Shown here: positions 1-9,613 of the stretch, in pieces
How the letters are laid out: each line of letters opens with the position of its first letter
Position numbering within the stretch: position 1 is the first letter of the stretch
DNA from: Sphingobium abikonense NBRC 16140
GTDB lineage: Bacteria; Pseudomonadota; Alphaproteobacteria; Sphingomonadales; Sphingomonadaceae
Direction of reading: 5' to 3'
Length of the DNA stretch: 64,000 nt
Assembly (NCBI RefSeq): GCF_001598335.1
Contig: NZ_BCYT01000002.1
Coordinates: 186,001-250,000 of the forward strand
Notes under the pieces: model-generated
What the model was told of the DNA's origin: nothing
The model's input: only the letters and a program-made list of their open reading frames with translations
Database searches by the model: none
Position numbers and translations under genes: made by a program

Positions 1-129
1 CCATGGAGCTAGAAGGGCAGGGAAGGGGCGGATATTTTTTGTTGGCGCATTTCCGCAAGTCATCGGCTGCTCCGGCTGACTTTCGAAAATGCTCCGGGTT
101 TTTGGCTCTTTCGCATCGGTACAGGAACA
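1..129. other. Upstream region of rpsJ, no gene seen
   Basis: I see no gene fragment here. In many alphaproteobacteria tuf lies just upstream of rpsJ, but no tuf 3' end can be read in this stretch. A short AGGA at 123-126 sits only 3 nt before the rpsJ start, so the ribosome binding site is weak. Confidence 0.5.
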
Positions 130-438
130 ATGGACAGCAATATCCGCATTCGCCTCAAGGCGTTCGATCATCGCGTGCTCGATCAGGCGACCGGCGACAT
201 CGCCGACACCGCCCGCCGCACCGGCGCCCTCATCCGCGGTCCGATTCCTCTTCCGACGCGCATCGAAAAGTTCACGGTCAACCGTGGCCCGCATATCGAC
301 AAGAAGTCGCGCGAGCAGTTCGAAGTCCGCACTTACAAGCGTATGCTTGACATTGTGCAGCCGACGCCGCAGACGGTCGACGCGCTGATGAAGCTGGATC
401 TGGCTGCCGGCGTGAACGTGGAAATCAAGCTGGCCTGA
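130..438 (+). CDS. rpsJ: 30S ribosomal protein S10
   Basis: S10 of the small ribosomal subunit head; in other bacteria it also partners NusB in antitermination. The 102 residues match the full family length: an RIRLKAFDH opening, a central RGPIPLPTR segment and the FEVRTYKR signature. It is the first gene of the S10 cluster here. It is separated from rplC by about 280 nt of structured sequence containing a terminator, unlike the tight spacing of most of the cluster. Identification is certain. Confidence 0.98.
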   Translation: MDSNIRIRLKAFDHRVLDQATGDIADTARRTGALIRGPIPLPTRIEKFTVNRGPHIDKKSREQFEVRTYKRMLDIVQPTPQTVDALMKLDLAAGVNVEIKLA

Positions 439-721
439 CGCCGGCAAGTCCCTGCTCCCCGCCTTCGGGCTGATGGGTGAGCAGGGTATCGGGTACTTTG
501 CCAAGGCAGAGGCTCAAACGACACAAGGGATACCGCACGGCCGCCGGTGAACCGGCAAGGCGCGTGGTCCTGGTCCCCCGTCGCCTTCCCCGAGAGGGGT
601 CGGCATCCAACCCTGACGGGGTGATCGCTAATTTGGGTTGGGCCGCGAAGGATATCTCCTTTGCGGTTTTTTCGTTGGATACGCCCGTTGCTAAGACGGG
701 CCTCTATGGGAGTAATCAGTG
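439..721 (+). promoter_or_regulatory. Structured rpsJ-rplC spacer, candidate attenuator
   Basis: This non-coding stretch can form several hairpins: CCCTGCTC (450-457) with GAGCAGGG (479-486); GCCGG (543-547) with CCGGC (552-556); CCCCGTC (576-582) with GACGGGG (615-621) around a CCCC-GAGA-GGGG hairpin (588-599); the terminator at 643-672; and GCCCGT (683-688) with ACGGGC (696-701) just before the rplC ribosome binding site. Such layered structure between two ribosomal protein genes suggests an mRNA leader controlling rplC and the genes beyond. Which ligand it senses (a ribosomal protein such as L4, or something else) cannot be told from one sequence. Confidence 0.6.
643..672 (+). terminator. 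Intrinsic terminator between rpsJ and rplC
   Basis: A 10-bp stem (643-652 with 657-666, one G-U pair) and a TATC loop are followed directly by six T residues at 667-672. This is a textbook intrinsic terminator on the coding strand inside the S10 cluster, so it should reduce or condition transcription into rplC unless antitermination or a competing fold intervenes. Confidence 0.8.
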
Positions 722-1477
722 ATGCGCACAGGCGTGATCGCTAAGAAAGTCGGGATGACCCGTCTGTTCCAGGAGGACGGACGACACGTACCGGTTACGG
801 TTCTGGCCCTTGAAGGCAACCAGGTCGTGGCGCGCAAGGAAACCGATCGGGATGGCTATGTTGCCGTTCAGCTCGGCGCCGGCGTCGCCAAGGTCAAGAA
901 TGTGGCCAAGCCGCAGCGTGGCCAGTTCGCCAAGGCCGAAGTCGAGCCCAAGGCTCGCCTGGTCGAATTCCGCGTCGCCGAGGATGCGCTCCTTGACGTC
1001 GGCGCTGAAATCGCGGCCGACCACTTCGTCGCTGGCCAGCTGGTCGACGTCGCCGGCCATACCCAGGGTAAGGGTTTTGCCGGCGCCATGAAGCGTTGGG
1101 GCTTCGGCGGTATGCGCGCCACCCATGGCGTGTCGATCAGTCACCGTGCCCATGGTTCGACCGGTAATCGCCAGGATCCGGGTCGCGTCTTCAAGAACAA
1201 GAAGATGGCCGGTCACATGGGTGATCGCGAGCGGACCCAGCAAAATCTGGAAATCGTGCGCACCGACGTCGAGCGCGGCCTGCTGTTCGTCAAGGGCAGC
1301 GTTCCGGGCGCCAAGGGCACCTGGCTGACCGTCAAGGATGCCGTCAAGGTTCCGCGTCATGCCGATGCTCCCTATCCGGCCAGCCTGAAGGCTGCTGCCA
1401 ACAGCAACAACGCTCCGGCCGAGACGCCCGCTGATGAAGCGGCGGCTCCCGAAGCGACCGAAGGCCAGGAGGGCTAA
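722..1477 (+). CDS. rplC: 50S ribosomal protein L3
   Basis: L3 binds 23S rRNA early in large subunit assembly. The 251-residue product opens [16 protein letters not shown], the usual L3 start, so the ATG at 722 is preferred over the GTG at 719; GGGAG at 708-712 suits it. The family core KRWGFGG...[13 protein letters not shown] is intact. The last 30 or so residues form an Ala/Glu/Pro-rich acidic tail that E. coli L3 lacks; such tails are common in alphaproteobacteria. Confidence 0.97.
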   Translation: MRTGVIAKKVGMTRLFQEDGRHVPVTVLALEGNQVVARKETDRDGYVAVQLGAGVAKVKNVAKPQRGQFAKAEVEPKARLVEFRVAEDALLDVGAEIAADHFVAGQLVDVAGHTQGKGFAGAMKRWGFGGMRATHGVSISHRAHGSTGNRQDPGRVFKNKKMAGHMGDRERTQQNLEIVRTDVERGLLFVKGSVPGAKGTWLTVKDAVKVPRHADAPYPASLKAAANSNNAPAETPADEAAAPEATEGQEG

Positions 1478-1480
1478 ACC

Positions 1481-2104
1481 ATGAAGGTCAATGTACAGAC
1501 CCTCGACGCGCAGTCTGCCGGCGAGCTGGAGCTGAACGATGCCGTGTTCGGCGTCGAGCCCCGCACCGACATCCTGCACCGCGTCGTCACCTGGCAGCTG
1601 GAAAAGCGCCGCGCGCCGGCTCGCGCCACCCGCGAGCGTTCGGACGTTGCCCGCACCGGCAAGAAGTTCGGTCGTCAGAAGGGTGGCGGCACCGCCCGTC
1701 ACGGCGACCGCAAGGCGCCCGTGTTCATCGGCGGTGGTAAGGCGCACGGCGCCCGCGCCCGTGACTTTGGCCACGACCTCAACAAGAAGGTCCGTGCCCT
1801 GGGTCTCAAGATGGCGCTGTCGGCGAAGGCCAAGGACGGTTCGCTGATCGTTCTGGACAGCTTCGACGTGGCTGAAGGCAAGACCAAGACCTTGGTCGCG
1901 CATCTCGCCAAGCTGAACCTCAACAAGGCGCTGTTCATCGACGGTGACGCGGTGAACGTCAGCTTCGCAAAGGCATCGGCGAACATCGTCGGCGTCAACC
2001 TGCTGCCGGCCGTTGGCGCCAACGTCTACGACATCCTGAAGGCCGATTCGCTGGTGCTGACCCGCGCCGCGGTCGAAAAGCTGGAGGCCCGTTTCAATGG
2101 CTAA
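1481..2104 (+). CDS. rplD: 50S ribosomal protein L4
   Basis: L4 lines the peptide exit tunnel; in E. coli it also represses its own S10 operon by acting on the leader. The 207 residues match family length, with the tunnel-loop region [19 protein letters not shown] well conserved at about 65-85. It starts 3 nt after rplC and its end overlaps rplW by 8 nt, implying translational coupling. Whether L4 acts on the rpsJ-rplC spacer in this organism is an open inference. Confidence 0.98.
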   Translation: MKVNVQTLDAQSAGELELNDAVFGVEPRTDILHRVVTWQLEKRRAPARATRERSDVARTGKKFGRQKGGGTARHGDRKAPVFIGGGKAHGARARDFGHDLNKKVRALGLKMALSAKAKDGSLIVLDSFDVAEGKTKTLVAHLAKLNLNKALFIDGDAVNVSFAKASANIVGVNLLPAVGANVYDILKADSLVLTRAAVEKLEARFNG

Positions 2105-2411
2105 GAAAGAAGCCGCGACCGTGGACAACCGTCATTTCGACGTCGTTGTCGCGCCGGTCATCACCGAGAAGTCGACGCTTCTCTCCGAAAATAATGCCGT
2201 GGTCTTTCAGGTCGCCAATGACGCGTCCAAGCCGGAGATCAAGGCGGCTGTCGAAGCCCTGTTCGGCGTGACCGTTAAGGCGGTCAACACGCTGGTCCAG
2301 AAGGGCAAGGTTAAGCGCTGGAAGGGCAAGCCCTACAAGCGCAACGACGTGAAGAAGGCGATCGTGACGCTGGCCGAAGGTCAGTCCATCGACGTCACCA
2401 CCGGAATCTGA
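2097..2411 (+). CDS. rplW: 50S ribosomal protein L23
   Basis: L23 sits at the tunnel exit and in bacteria docks trigger factor and SRP. The 104 residues include the APVITEKST motif near residue 18 and the [23 protein letters not shown]-terminal loop region. The start overlaps the end of rplD by 8 nt in another frame. Confidence 0.97.
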   Translation: MAKKEAATVDNRHFDVVVAPVITEKSTLLSENNAVVFQVANDASKPEIKAAVEALFGVTVKAVNTLVQKGKVKRWKGKPYKRNDVKKAIVTLAEGQSIDVTTGI

Positions 2412-2421
2412 GGCGGGATAG

Positions 2422-3258
2422 ATGGCACTCAAGCACTATAATCCGACCAGTCCCGCGCAACGCGGCCTGATCCTCGTCGACAAGTCGAGCCTGCACAAGG
2501 GCAAGCCCGTCAAGGCGCTGACCGAAGGCAAGCGCAAGACCGGTGGCCGCAACAACAAGGGCCATGTAACCTCGCGCGGCATCGCGGGCGGTCACAAGCA
2601 GCGCTATCGCATCGTCGACTTCAAGCGTCGCCTCTGGGACGTGGAAGGCACGGTCGAGCGTCTGGAATATGACCCCAACCGCACCGCCTTCATCGCGCTG
2701 GTCAGCTATGCCGACGGCACCCAGGCCTATGTCCTGGCGCCGCAGCGTCTTGCCCCCGGTGACAAGATCATCGCCGGCAAGAAGACCGACGTGAAGCCGG
2801 GCAACGCGATGGAACTGGGCCAGATGCCGGTCGGCACCATCATCCACAATATCGAGATGAAGCCGGGCAAGGGCGGTCAGCTCTGCCGTTCGGCGGGCAC
2901 TTACGCCCAGCTCGTCGGCCGCGATCGCGGCATGGTGATGGTCCGCCTGTCTTCGGGCGAGCAGCGCTACATTCGTTCGGACTGCATGGGCACCATCGGC
3001 GCCGTGTCGAACCCGGACAATGCCAACACCAATCTTGCCAAGGCCGGTCGTAACCGCTGGCTGGGCAAGCGTCCGCTGACGCGCGGTGTTGCCAAGAACC
3101 CGGTCGACCACCCGCATGGTGGTGGTGAGGGCCGGACCTCGGGTGGCCGTCATCCGGTCACGCCCTGGGGCAAGCCGACCAAGGGTGCGCGCACCCGCCA
3201 CAACAAGGCGACGGACAAGTTCATCATCCGTAGCCGCCACGCGAAGAAGAAGAGGTAA
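2422..3258 (+). CDS. rplB: 50S ribosomal protein L2
   Basis: L2 is needed for subunit association and peptidyl transferase assembly. The full 278 residues are present. The C-terminal signature [13 protein letters not shown] contains the conserved histidine implicated in peptidyl transfer. GGCGGG precedes the ATG. It lies in the packed S10 cluster, 5 nt before rpsS. Confidence 0.98.
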   Translation: MALKHYNPTSPAQRGLILVDKSSLHKGKPVKALTEGKRKTGGRNNKGHVTSRGIAGGHKQRYRIVDFKRRLWDVEGTVERLEYDPNRTAFIALVSYADGTQAYVLAPQRLAPGDKIIAGKKTDVKPGNAMELGQMPVGTIIHNIEMKPGKGGQLCRSAGTYAQLVGRDRGMVMVRLSSGEQRYIRSDCMGTIGAVSNPDNANTNLAKAGRNRWLGKRPLTRGVAKNPVDHPHGGGEGRTSGGRHPVTPWGKPTKGARTRHNKATDKFIIRSRHAKKKR

Positions 3259-3263
3259 GCGAG

Positions 3264-3539
3264 ATGGCTCGTTCCGTCTGGAAAGGTCCGTTCGTGGACC
3301 TCAGCCTTCTGAAGAAGGCGGAAGCCGCGCAGGACGCGGGTGGCCGTGCGCCGATCAAGACCTGGTCGCGCCGTTCCACCATCCTGCCGCAGTTCGTCGG
3401 CCTGACGTTCAACGTCTATAACGGCCGCAAGCATGTTCCGGTCTCCGTGAACGAGGATATGGTGGGTCACAAGCTGGGCGAATTCGCTCCGACCCGCTTC
3501 TTCCCCGGCCACGCCGCCGACAAGAAGGGCAAGCGCTGA
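3264..3539 (+). CDS. rpsS: 30S ribosomal protein S19
   Basis: S19 is part of the 30S head and pairs with S13. The 91 residues begin [12 protein letters not shown] and hold the [14 protein letters not shown] and [11 protein letters not shown] motifs. The stop TGA overlaps the ATG of rplV by one base (TGATG), so the two are translationally coupled. Confidence 0.98.
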   Translation: MARSVWKGPFVDLSLLKKAEAAQDAGGRAPIKTWSRRSTILPQFVGLTFNVYNGRKHVPVSVNEDMVGHKLGEFAPTRFFPGHAADKKGKR

Positions 3540-3925
3540 TGAGCAAGGAAAAGGCTCCCCGTCGCGTCGCCGACAATGAAGCGCTCGCCGTCGGTACGCA
3601 GATCCGTGGTTCGGCCCAGAAGCTGAATCTGGTCGCGACGCTGATCCGCGGCCGCAAGGTCGAGGACGCGCTCAACATCCTCGCCTTCTCGAAGAAGGCG
3701 ATGGCTGTCGACGTGCGCAAGGTGCTGGCTTCGGCCATCGCCAACGCGGAAAATAATCACAATCTGGACGTTGACGCCTTGGTCGTCGCGGAAGCATCGG
3801 TGGGCAAGAGCTTCACCATGAAGCGCTTCCACGCCCGCGGCCGCGGTAAGTCGACCCGGATCCTCAAGCCCTTCAGCCGCGTGCGCATTGTCGTGCGTGA
3901 AGCTGGCGAAGAAGCGGAGGCGTAA
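3539..3925 (+). CDS. rplV: 50S ribosomal protein L22
   Basis: L22 contributes a beta-hairpin to the exit tunnel. The 128-residue protein has the family end region [24 protein letters not shown] short acidic tail (EAGEEAEA) closes it. The start overlaps the rpsS stop by one base. Confidence 0.97.
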   Translation: MSKEKAPRRVADNEALAVGTQIRGSAQKLNLVATLIRGRKVEDALNILAFSKKAMAVDVRKVLASAIANAENNHNLDVDALVVAEASVGKSFTMKRFHARGRGKSTRILKPFSRVRIVVREAGEEAEA

Positions 3926-3929
3926 GCAC

Positions 3930-4625
3930 ATGGGTCACAAGAGCAACCCGATCGGTCTGCGTCTGCAGATCAATCGTACCTGGGACAGCCGCTGGTTCGC
4001 GGAAGGCCAGGACTATGGCCGTCTCCTGCTGGAAGATCTCAAGATCCGCCAGTATATCATGAAGACGCTGCCGCAGGCCGCGATCTCGAAGGTCGTGATC
4101 GAACGTCCGGCCAAGCTGTGCCGCGTGTCGATCTATGCCGCCCGCCCGGGCGTCATCATCGGCAAGAAGGGCGCGGACATCGAAAAGCTGCGCAAGAAGC
4201 TGAGCAGCCTGACGTCGTCCGACGTGTCGCTGAACATCGTCGAAATCCGCAAGCCGGAAGTCGATTCCAAGCTCGTGGCGCAGGGCATCGCCGATCAGCT
4301 GGAGCGCCGCGTGGCGTTCCGTCGTGCGATGAAGCGCGCGGTGCAGTCGGCCCTGCGTCTGGGTGCCGAAGGCATCAAGATCACCTGCGGCGGCCGTCTG
4401 GGCGGCGCGGAGATCGCGCGCGTCGAATGGTATCGCGAAGGCCGCGTTCCGCTGCACACGCTGCGCGCGAATGTCGACTATGCCGAAGCCACGGCGCACA
4501 CCGCCTATGGCGTGTGCGGCATCAAGGTCTGGATCTTCAAGGGCGAAATCCTTGGTCATGATCCGATGGCCACCGACCGGCTGATGCTGGAGGCTCAGAC
4601 CTCCGGCGTGCGCCCGGCGCGCTGA
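3930..4625 (+). CDS. rpsC: 30S ribosomal protein S3
   Basis: S3 lies at the mRNA entry site and has helicase-related function. I place the start at 3930 ([12 protein letters not shown]), the canonical S3 N-terminus, rather than at an in-frame upstream codon at 3888 inside rplV. The 231 residues include the KH-type [18 protein letters not shown] motif (about residues 71-88) and the [14 protein letters not shown] region. Confidence 0.97.
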   Translation: MGHKSNPIGLRLQINRTWDSRWFAEGQDYGRLLLEDLKIRQYIMKTLPQAAISKVVIERPAKLCRVSIYAARPGVIIGKKGADIEKLRKKLSSLTSSDVSLNIVEIRKPEVDSKLVAQGIADQLERRVAFRRAMKRAVQSALRLGAEGIKITCGGRLGGAEIARVEWYREGRVPLHTLRANVDYAEATAHTAYGVCGIKVWIFKGEILGHDPMATDRLMLEAQTSGVRPAR

Positions 4626-4646
4626 AGATAAGAAGGTAATAGCGTC

Positions 4647-5078
4647 ATGCTGCAACCGAAGAAAATGAAGTTCCGCAAGACCTTCAAGGGTCGGATCAAG
4701 GGCGATGCCAAGGGTGGCTCGGCTTTGAACTTCGGCGCCTATGGTCTTAAAGCCCTGGAACCCGAGCGCGTCACCGCCCGCCAGATCGAGGCGGCCCGCC
4801 GCGCGATCCAGCGTCACCTTCGCCGTCAGGGCCGTCTGTGGATCCGCGTGTTCCCCGACGTGCCGGTGTCGAAGAAGCCCGCCGAAGTCCGTCAGGGTAA
4901 GGGTAAGGGTTCGGTCGAATATTGGGCGGCGCGCGTCAAGCCGGGTCGCATCCTGTTCGAACTGGACGGCGTGCCCGGTCCGCTCGCAGCAGAGGCCTTC
5001 TCGCGCGCCGCGATGAAGCTGCCCATCAAGACGAAGGTCGTCGCCCGCCTCGGCGACACCTCGCACCTGGAGGGTTAA
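4647..5078 (+). CDS. rplP: 50S ribosomal protein L16
   Basis: L16 organises the A-site region of the large subunit. The 143-residue product starts [11 protein letters not shown], a usual bacterial L16 start, and has the [18 protein letters not shown] block (here [16 protein letters not shown]) and [14 protein letters not shown]. It is separated from rpmC by 3 nt. Confidence 0.97.
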   Translation: MLQPKKMKFRKTFKGRIKGDAKGGSALNFGAYGLKALEPERVTARQIEAARRAIQRHLRRQGRLWIRVFPDVPVSKKPAEVRQGKGKGSVEYWAARVKPGRILFELDGVPGPLAAEAFSRAAMKLPIKTKVVARLGDTSHLEG

Positions 5079-5081
5079 GCC

Positions 5082-5282
5082 GTGGCAACTGTCGCAGACC
5101 TCAAGACCAAGACGGACGACGAACTGTCGACCGAACTCAACAACCTGAAGCGCGAGCAGTTCAACCTGCGTTTCCAGGCCGCCACCAACCAGCTGGAAAA
5201 GCCCAGCCGGGTGCGTGAAGTGCGCCGGACCATCGCGCAGATCAAGACTCTGCAGGGCGAACGCGCCCGCGCGGCGAAGTAA
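5082..5282 (+). CDS. rpmC: 50S ribosomal protein L29
   Basis: L29 is a small helical hairpin protein next to L23 at the tunnel exit. The 66 residues carry the [19 protein letters not shown] family motif. The start is GTG at 5082, 3 nt after the rplP stop, with GGAGG (5070-5074) as its ribosome binding site. Confidence 0.96.
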   Translation: MATVADLKTKTDDELSTELNNLKREQFNLRFQAATNQLEKPSRVREVRRTIAQIKTLQGERARAAK

Positions 5283-5297
5283 GAAGGAAATCACACG

Positions 5298-5561
5298 ATG
5301 CCCAAGCGCGTGCTGACGGGAACGGTGGTTTCCGACAAGACCGACAAGACGGTGGTGGTTCGGGTGGAGCGCAAGGTTAAGCATGCGCTCTACGGCAAGA
5401 TCATCCGCCTGTCGAAGAAGTATCATGCCCATGACGAGGGCAATGTCTACAAGGAAGGCGAGACGGTCCGCATCGAGGAAACCGCCCCGATTTCCAAGCT
5501 CAAGACCTGGAAGGTCATCGAGCGCGTGGACACCCACAAGTCGCCCGAAACGGCGGCCTGA
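5298..5561 (+). CDS. rpsQ: 30S ribosomal protein S17
   Basis: S17 is a primary 16S rRNA-binding protein. The 87 residues show [20 protein letters not shown] and the [10 protein letters not shown] motif expected for the family. It ends the S10-like half of the cluster; a 170-nt structured spacer separates it from rplN. Confidence 0.97.
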   Translation: MPKRVLTGTVVSDKTDKTVVVRVERKVKHALYGKIIRLSKKYHAHDEGNVYKEGETVRIEETAPISKLKTWKVIERVDTHKSPETAA

Positions 5562-5731
5562 GGATCAGTTGCCGGCCCATAAGGGTTAGAAAGTTCGAAC
5601 GCGGGGCTGGCCTTTTCCTTTTGGAAGGGTTACAGGCCCGCGCTTCGTGCTTTCGAATCTGCCGGGTCGAACACGAAATTCGGAACCGCCGGGAATTGTC
5701 CCGGTAGGCCAAATAAGAAGGAACCGGATCC
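5562..5731 (+). promoter_or_regulatory. Structured rpsQ-rplN spacer
   Basis: This 170-nt gap lies exactly at the junction that separates the S10 and spc operons in E. coli. It can fold into an imperfect hairpin GCGGG (5601-5605)/CCCGC (5637-5641) with an inner pyrimidine-rich arm (5612-5618 with 5623-5629), and a perfect 6-bp hairpin CCGGGA (5689-5694)/TCCCGG (5699-5704). No T-run follows either one, so neither is a clear terminator. It may hold a promoter or a translational control site. Confidence 0.4.
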
Positions 5732-6100
5732 ATGATCCAGATGCAATCCAATCTTGACGTCGCTGACAACAGCGGCGCCAAGCGCGTCCAGTGCATCAAG
5801 GTGCTGGGCGGGTCGAAGCGGCGCTTCGCGGGCGTGGGCGACATCATCGTCGTCTCGATCAAGGAAGCCCAGCCGCGCGGCAAGGTGAAGAAGGGTGACG
5901 TGCACCGCGCCGTCATCGTGCGGACCGCCAAGGACGTGCGTCGCGCTGACGGCAGCGTGATCCGTTTCGACGGCAACGCCGCTGTGCTCATCAACAAGAA
6001 CGAGGAGCCGATCGGCACCCGTATCTTTGGCCCGGTCGTTCGCGAACTGCGCGCCAAGAAGCACATGAAGATCATCAGCCTTGCTCCCGAGGTGCTGTAA
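5732..6100 (+). CDS. rplN: 50S ribosomal protein L14
   Basis: L14 contributes to intersubunit bridges. The 122 residues start [19 protein letters not shown], a standard L14 start, and end [10 protein letters not shown]. Strong AAGAAGGA precedes the ATG. The stop TAA overlaps the rplX start by one base. Confidence 0.98.
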   Translation: MIQMQSNLDVADNSGAKRVQCIKVLGGSKRRFAGVGDIIVVSIKEAQPRGKVKKGDVHRAVIVRTAKDVRRADGSVIRFDGNAAVLINKNEEPIGTRIFGPVVRELRAKKHMKIISLAPEVL

Positions 6101-6411
6101 TGAGCGCTGCTAAGATCAAGAAGGGCGACAAGGTCGTCGTCCTGGCTGGCAAGGACAAGGGCCGGACCGGCGCCGTCCTTCAGGTGATGCCCAAGGAAGA
6201 CCGCGTTCTGGTCGAAGGCATCAACGTGCATGCGCGTCACCGCAAGCCCGATCAGGCCAACCCCCAGGGTGGTATTGATCGCAAGCCTGCGCCGCTGCAC
6301 ATTTCCAACGTCGCTGTCGCCGACAAGGATGGCAAGCCGACCCGCGTCCGTTTCGAGGATCGCGACGGCAAGAAGGTCCGCGTCGCCGTCAAGTCCGGTG
6401 AGGTGCTGTAA
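6100..6411 (+). CDS. rplX: 50S ribosomal protein L24
   Basis: L24 initiates large-subunit assembly. The 103-residue product has the KOW motif [23 protein letters not shown] at residues 7-29 and a C-terminal [19 protein letters not shown] segment. Both ends overlap neighbours by a single base, indicating coupled translation rplN-rplX-rplE. Confidence 0.97.
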   Translation: MSAAKIKKGDKVVVLAGKDKGRTGAVLQVMPKEDRVLVEGINVHARHRKPDQANPQGGIDRKPAPLHISNVAVADKDGKPTRVRFEDRDGKKVRVAVKSGEVL

Positions 6412-6983
6412 TGGCCGACAAATATATTCCGCGCTCCAAGGCGCTCTATGACGCCGAAATCGCCAAGGCGATGACCGAGAAGTTCGGTTACAAGAACGTC
6501 ATGGAAGTCCCCCGCATCGAAAAGATCACGCTCAACATGGGCGTGGGCGAAGCGACGCAGGACAAGAAGAAGGTCACGTCGGCCGCCGAGGAAATGGAAC
6601 TGATCGCCGGCCAGAAGCCGGTCATCACCAAGGCCCGCAAGTCGATCGCGCAGTTCAAGCTGCGCGAAGGCATGCCGATCGGCGCCAAGGTCACGCTGCG
6701 CCGCGAGCGCATGTATGAGTTCCTTGACCGTCTGATCAACGTCGCGCTGCCCCGCGTGCGCGACTTCCGTGGTCTCAACCCGAAGAGCTTCGACGGCCGT
6801 GGCAACTATGCCTTCGGCATCAAGGAGCAGATCATCTTCCCGGAGATCAACTATGACCGCATCGACAAGGTGCGCGGCATGGATATCATCGTGACCACCA
6901 CGGCGAAGACGGACGATGAAGCGCGCGAACTGCTGCGCCTCTTCGGCTTCCCCTTCCCGCTCGAAGAGAAGCAGGCGGCCTGA
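6411..6983 (+). CDS. rplE: 50S ribosomal protein L5
   Basis: L5 binds 5S rRNA and bridges to the 30S head. The 190 residues carry the [25 protein letters not shown] and the [20 protein letters not shown] family blocks. A 53-nt spacer follows before rpsN. In E. coli the S8 repressor site lies around the start of this gene; I could not confirm an equivalent structure here. Confidence 0.97.
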   Translation: MADKYIPRSKALYDAEIAKAMTEKFGYKNVMEVPRIEKITLNMGVGEATQDKKKVTSAAEEMELIAGQKPVITKARKSIAQFKLREGMPIGAKVTLRRERMYEFLDRLINVALPRVRDFRGLNPKSFDGRGNYAFGIKEQIIFPEINYDRIDKVRGMDIIVTTTAKTDDEARELLRLFGFPFPLEEKQAA

Positions 6984-7036
6984 TTGCAGGTCCCGCTTCT
7001 CTCCCAACGCTTAAGCTAAGGAAGAGAACTTAAGTC

Positions 7037-7342
7037 ATGGCGAAACTGAGTTCGATCAACAAGAACGAGCGCCGCAAGAAGCTGGTGAAGAAATATGCCG
7101 GCCGCTATGCGAAGCTCAAGGCGATCGCGAATGATACCGCGGCCGACGACAGCGATCGTCTGATCGCGCGTCTGAAGATGGCGGAGATCCCCCGCAACGG
7201 CAATCCGACCCGCATTCGGAACCGCTGCGAACTTACGGGGCGTCCCCGCGCATATTACCGCAAATTCCGTCTCTGCCGCGTGCAGCTGCGTGATCTGGCC
7301 AACAAGGGCCTGATCCCCGGCGTCACCAAGTCGAGCTGGTAA
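7037..7342 (+). CDS. rpsN: 30S ribosomal protein S14, long zinc-free type
   Basis: S14 is a head protein of the small subunit. At 101 residues it is the long form; the CxxC pairs of the short zinc type are absent. The [21 protein letters not shown] signature is present near residues 58-78. The ATG follows AAGGAAGAGAAC. Confidence 0.97.
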   Translation: MAKLSSINKNERRKKLVKKYAGRYAKLKAIANDTAADDSDRLIARLKMAEIPRNGNPTRIRNRCELTGRPRAYYRKFRLCRVQLRDLANKGLIPGVTKSSW

Positions 7343-7354
7343 GGATCATTTGAG

Positions 7355-7750
7355 ATGGCATTGACCGATCCCCTGGGTGATATGCTCACCCGCATCCGCA
7401 ACGGGCAGCAGGCGAAGAAGGACAGCGTGATGTCCCCCGCGAGCAAGCTGCGCGCCCGCGTGCTCGACGTGCTGCAGCGTGAAGGCTATATCCGCGGCTA
7501 TTCCGAGGAAGCCCTCGGCAAGCATGCCGGCCTGCGCATCGAGCTGAAATATTTCGAAGGGCAGCCGGCGATCAAGCATGTCGCCCGCGTGTCCAAGCCT
7601 GGCCGCCGCGTCTATTCGGGTTCCAAGGAACTGCCGATCGTGCGCAACGGCCTTGGCATCACCATTGTCTCGACGCCTCGCGGCGTTCTGTCCGACGCCG
7701 AAGCGCGCGAGCAGAATGTCGGCGGCGAAGTGCTGGCGGAGGTGTTCTGA
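7355..7750 (+). CDS. rpsH: 30S ribosomal protein S8
   Basis: S8 binds the central 16S domain and in E. coli represses the spc operon. The 131 residues begin [18 protein letters not shown] and end with the [26 protein letters not shown] block. The stop overlaps the rplF start by one base. Confidence 0.98.
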   Translation: MALTDPLGDMLTRIRNGQQAKKDSVMSPASKLRARVLDVLQREGYIRGYSEEALGKHAGLRIELKYFEGQPAIKHVARVSKPGRRVYSGSKELPIVRNGLGITIVSTPRGVLSDAEAREQNVGGEVLAEVF

Positions 7751-8283
7751 TGAGCCGCACTGGCAAAAAGCCGGTCACCGTTCCTTCGGGCGTGACCGCG
7801 TCCATCGCTGACGGTCAGCTGTCGGTGAAGGGCCCCAAGGGCACCCTCGCCATGCCGCTGGCCGACGAAGTCACCTACAGCGTCGAAGATGGTTCGATCG
7901 CGGTGAAGCCTGCCAATGACAGCAAGCGCGCTCGCGCTTTCTGGGGCATGCAGCGTACGCTGATCCAGAACCTCATCACCGGCGTGACGGAGGGCTACAC
8001 CAAGAAGCTGCTGATCACCGGCGTCGGCTATCGTGCGAATGCCCAGGGCAAGACCCTGAAGCTGCAGCTCGGCTACAGCCACGACGTCGATTTCGCGGTG
8101 CCCGAGGGCATCGAGATCAAGACCCCGGATAACACCACGGTCGAGATCAGCGGCATCGACAAGCAGCAGGTTGGCCAGGTGGCCGCTGAAATCCGTCGTT
8201 GGCGCAAGCCCGAACCCTATAAGGGCAAGGGTATCAAGTATGACGGCGAGTTCATCTTCCGCAAGGAAGGGAAGAAGAAGTAA
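7750..8283 (+). CDS. rplF: 50S ribosomal protein L6
   Basis: L6 lies near the sarcin-ricin loop and factor-binding site. The 177-residue protein contains the two-fold L6 repeat and the C-terminal signature [14 protein letters not shown]. It begins on the last base of rpsH and ends one base before the rplR start. Confidence 0.98.
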   Translation: MSRTGKKPVTVPSGVTASIADGQLSVKGPKGTLAMPLADEVTYSVEDGSIAVKPANDSKRARAFWGMQRTLIQNLITGVTEGYTKKLLITGVGYRANAQGKTLKLQLGYSHDVDFAVPEGIEIKTPDNTTVEISGIDKQQVGQVAAEIRRWRKPEPYKGKGIKYDGEFIFRKEGKKK

Positions 8284-8284
8284 G

Positions 8285-8638
8285 ATGGCAAAGCTTTCCC
8301 TCTTCGATCGGCGTCGTCGCCGCGTTCGTACCGCGCTCAAGGCGCGTTCGGGTGACAAGCCCCGTCTGAGCGTTCATCGCTCGGGCCGTCACATCTACGC
8401 CCAGGTCATTGATGACGCCGCCGGCAAGACCGTCGCCGCCGCCTCGACCCTGGACAAGGATGTGCGCGCCAAGACCGGCGCCACCGCCGAAGCCGCAGCC
8501 GATGTCGGCAAGCGCGTCGCCGCTGCGGCGACCGCCGCTGGCGTCACCAAGGTCGTGTTCGACCGTGGCGGCTTCCTGTTCCATGGCCGCGTCAAGGCGC
8601 TGGCCGATGCCGCCCGCGAAGGCGGGCTGGAGTTCTGA
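8285..8638 (+). CDS. rplR: 50S ribosomal protein L18
   Basis: L18 is a 5S rRNA-binding protein. I choose ATG 8285 ([15 protein letters not shown]), giving the usual 117 residues, over an in-frame codon at 8171 inside rpl[20 protein letters not shown] and the terminal [26 protein letters not shown] region are diagnostic. Confidence 0.97.
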   Translation: MAKLSLFDRRRRRVRTALKARSGDKPRLSVHRSGRHIYAQVIDDAAGKTVAAASTLDKDVRAKTGATAEAAADVGKRVAAAATAAGVTKVVFDRGGFLFHGRVKALADAAREGGLEF

Positions 8639-8640
8639 TC

Positions 8641-9369
8641 ATGGCTGACGAAAACCAAATCCAGGCCCAGCCTGGCGCACCTGCCGCCGTCGAAGGCGGC
8701 GAGCAGCCCCAGACCGAAAATCGCGGTCCCGGCCGTGGTCGTGGCAACCGTGGCGGTGGCGATCGCAACCGTGGCGATCGCGGCGGCCGTGGTCGTCGCG
8801 ACGACCGTCGCGGCAACCGTGACGAGGATCAGGGCGAAGAACTGATCGAGAAGCTGGTGCACATCAACCGCGTCTCCAAGACGGTGAAGGGTGGTAAGCG
8901 CTTCGGCTTTGCCGCGCTGGTCGTCGTCGGTGACGGCAAAGGTCGCGCCGGGTTCGGTCATGGCAAGGCGCGCGAAGTGCCCGAAGCCATCAGCAAGGCG
9001 ACCGCCGCCGCCAAGAAGGCGATGGTCCGCGTGCCGCTGAAGGAAGGCCGCACCTTGCACCATGACGGCCTCGGCCATTTTGGCGCCGGCAAGGTGACGG
9101 TTCGTTCGGCCCCGGCCGGTACGGGCATCATCGCGGGCGGTCCGATGCGCGCCGTGTTCGAAAGCCTCGGCGTGGCGGACGTCGTGACCAAGTCGAACGG
9201 CACGTCGAACCCCTATAACATGATCCGTGCGACCTTCGCGGCGCTGGGCGAACAGACCAGCCCCAAGTCGGTGGCGCAGCGTCGTGGCAAGAAGGTCGCT
9301 GACCTTCTGCGTCGCGGTGGCGCCTCGGCTGACGTCGCGCAGGCTGATGCCGAAGCGATTGCGGAGTAA
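8641..9369 (+). CDS. rpsE: 30S ribosomal protein S5 with RG-rich N-terminus
   Basis: S5 acts in decoding accuracy and at the mRNA entry channel. The conserved core starts near residue 65 ([20 protein letters not shown]) and is complete. Ahead of it lies a low-complexity extension rich in Arg, Gly and Asp (about residues 30-60), making the protein 242 residues against 166-167 in E. coli. N-terminal extensions on S5 are known in alphaproteobacteria, but this one is strongly RGG-like. Two bases separate it from rplR. Confidence 0.97.
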   Translation: MADENQIQAQPGAPAAVEGGEQPQTENRGPGRGRGNRGGGDRNRGDRGGRGRRDDRRGNRDEDQGEELIEKLVHINRVSKTVKGGKRFGFAALVVVGDGKGRAGFGHGKAREVPEAISKATAAAKKAMVRVPLKEGRTLHHDGLGHFGAGKVTVRSAPAGTGIIAGGPMRAVFESLGVADVVTKSNGTSNPYNMIRATFAALGEQTSPKSVAQRRGKKVADLLRRGGASADVAQADAEAIAE

Positions 9370-9375
9370 CAGGAC

Positions 9376-9555
9376 ATGGCAACCATCAAGATCAAGCAGA
9401 TCGGTTCGCCGATCCGCCGCCCCGAGAGCCAGAAGAAGATTCTGATCGGCCTGGGCCTTGGCAAGATGCACCGCGTGGTGGAGCTGGAAGACACGGCGGA
9501 AGTCCGCGGTGCGATCAAGAAGCTGCCCCATATGGTGGAAGTGGTCGAAGGCTGA
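9376..9555 (+). CDS. rpmD: 50S ribosomal protein L30
   Basis: A short 59-residue gene, [18 protein letters not shown] onwards, with the L30 core [19 protein letters not shown] and an end HMVEVVEG. L30 is a small large-subunit protein missing from some bacteria. It sits in its standard place between rpsE and rplO, 6 nt after rpsE with AGGA as ribosome binding site. Confidence 0.95.
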   Translation: MATIKIKQIGSPIRRPESQKKILIGLGLGKMHRVVELEDTAEVRGAIKKLPHMVEVVEG

Positions 9556-9581
9556 AGCCTTCCACCCGAGGAAAATAGAAG

Positions 9582-9613
9582 CGGGAGAGGGGGCGACCCC
9601 TCTTTCGTTTTTT
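9582..9613 (+). terminator. Intrinsic terminator between rpmD and rplO
   Basis: An 11-bp stem (9582-9592 paired with 9597-9607, including two G-U pairs) and a GCGA tetraloop are followed by six T residues at 9608-9613. It sits 27 nt after the rpmD stop within a 137-nt gap, in the middle of what is normally a continuous spc operon. It probably tunes the transcript level of rplO, secY and adk. Confidence 0.75.

Noticed and set aside
716..2128. Long minus-strand open frame opposite rplC and rplD
   Set aside because: It is a mirror of the high-GC codon pattern of the ribosomal genes, with no domain I recognise and no ribosome binding site.
3873..5537. 554-codon minus-strand frame opposite rpsC to rpsQ
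   Set aside because: It covers six certain genes in antisense and has only low-complexity His/Arg/Leu-rich text.
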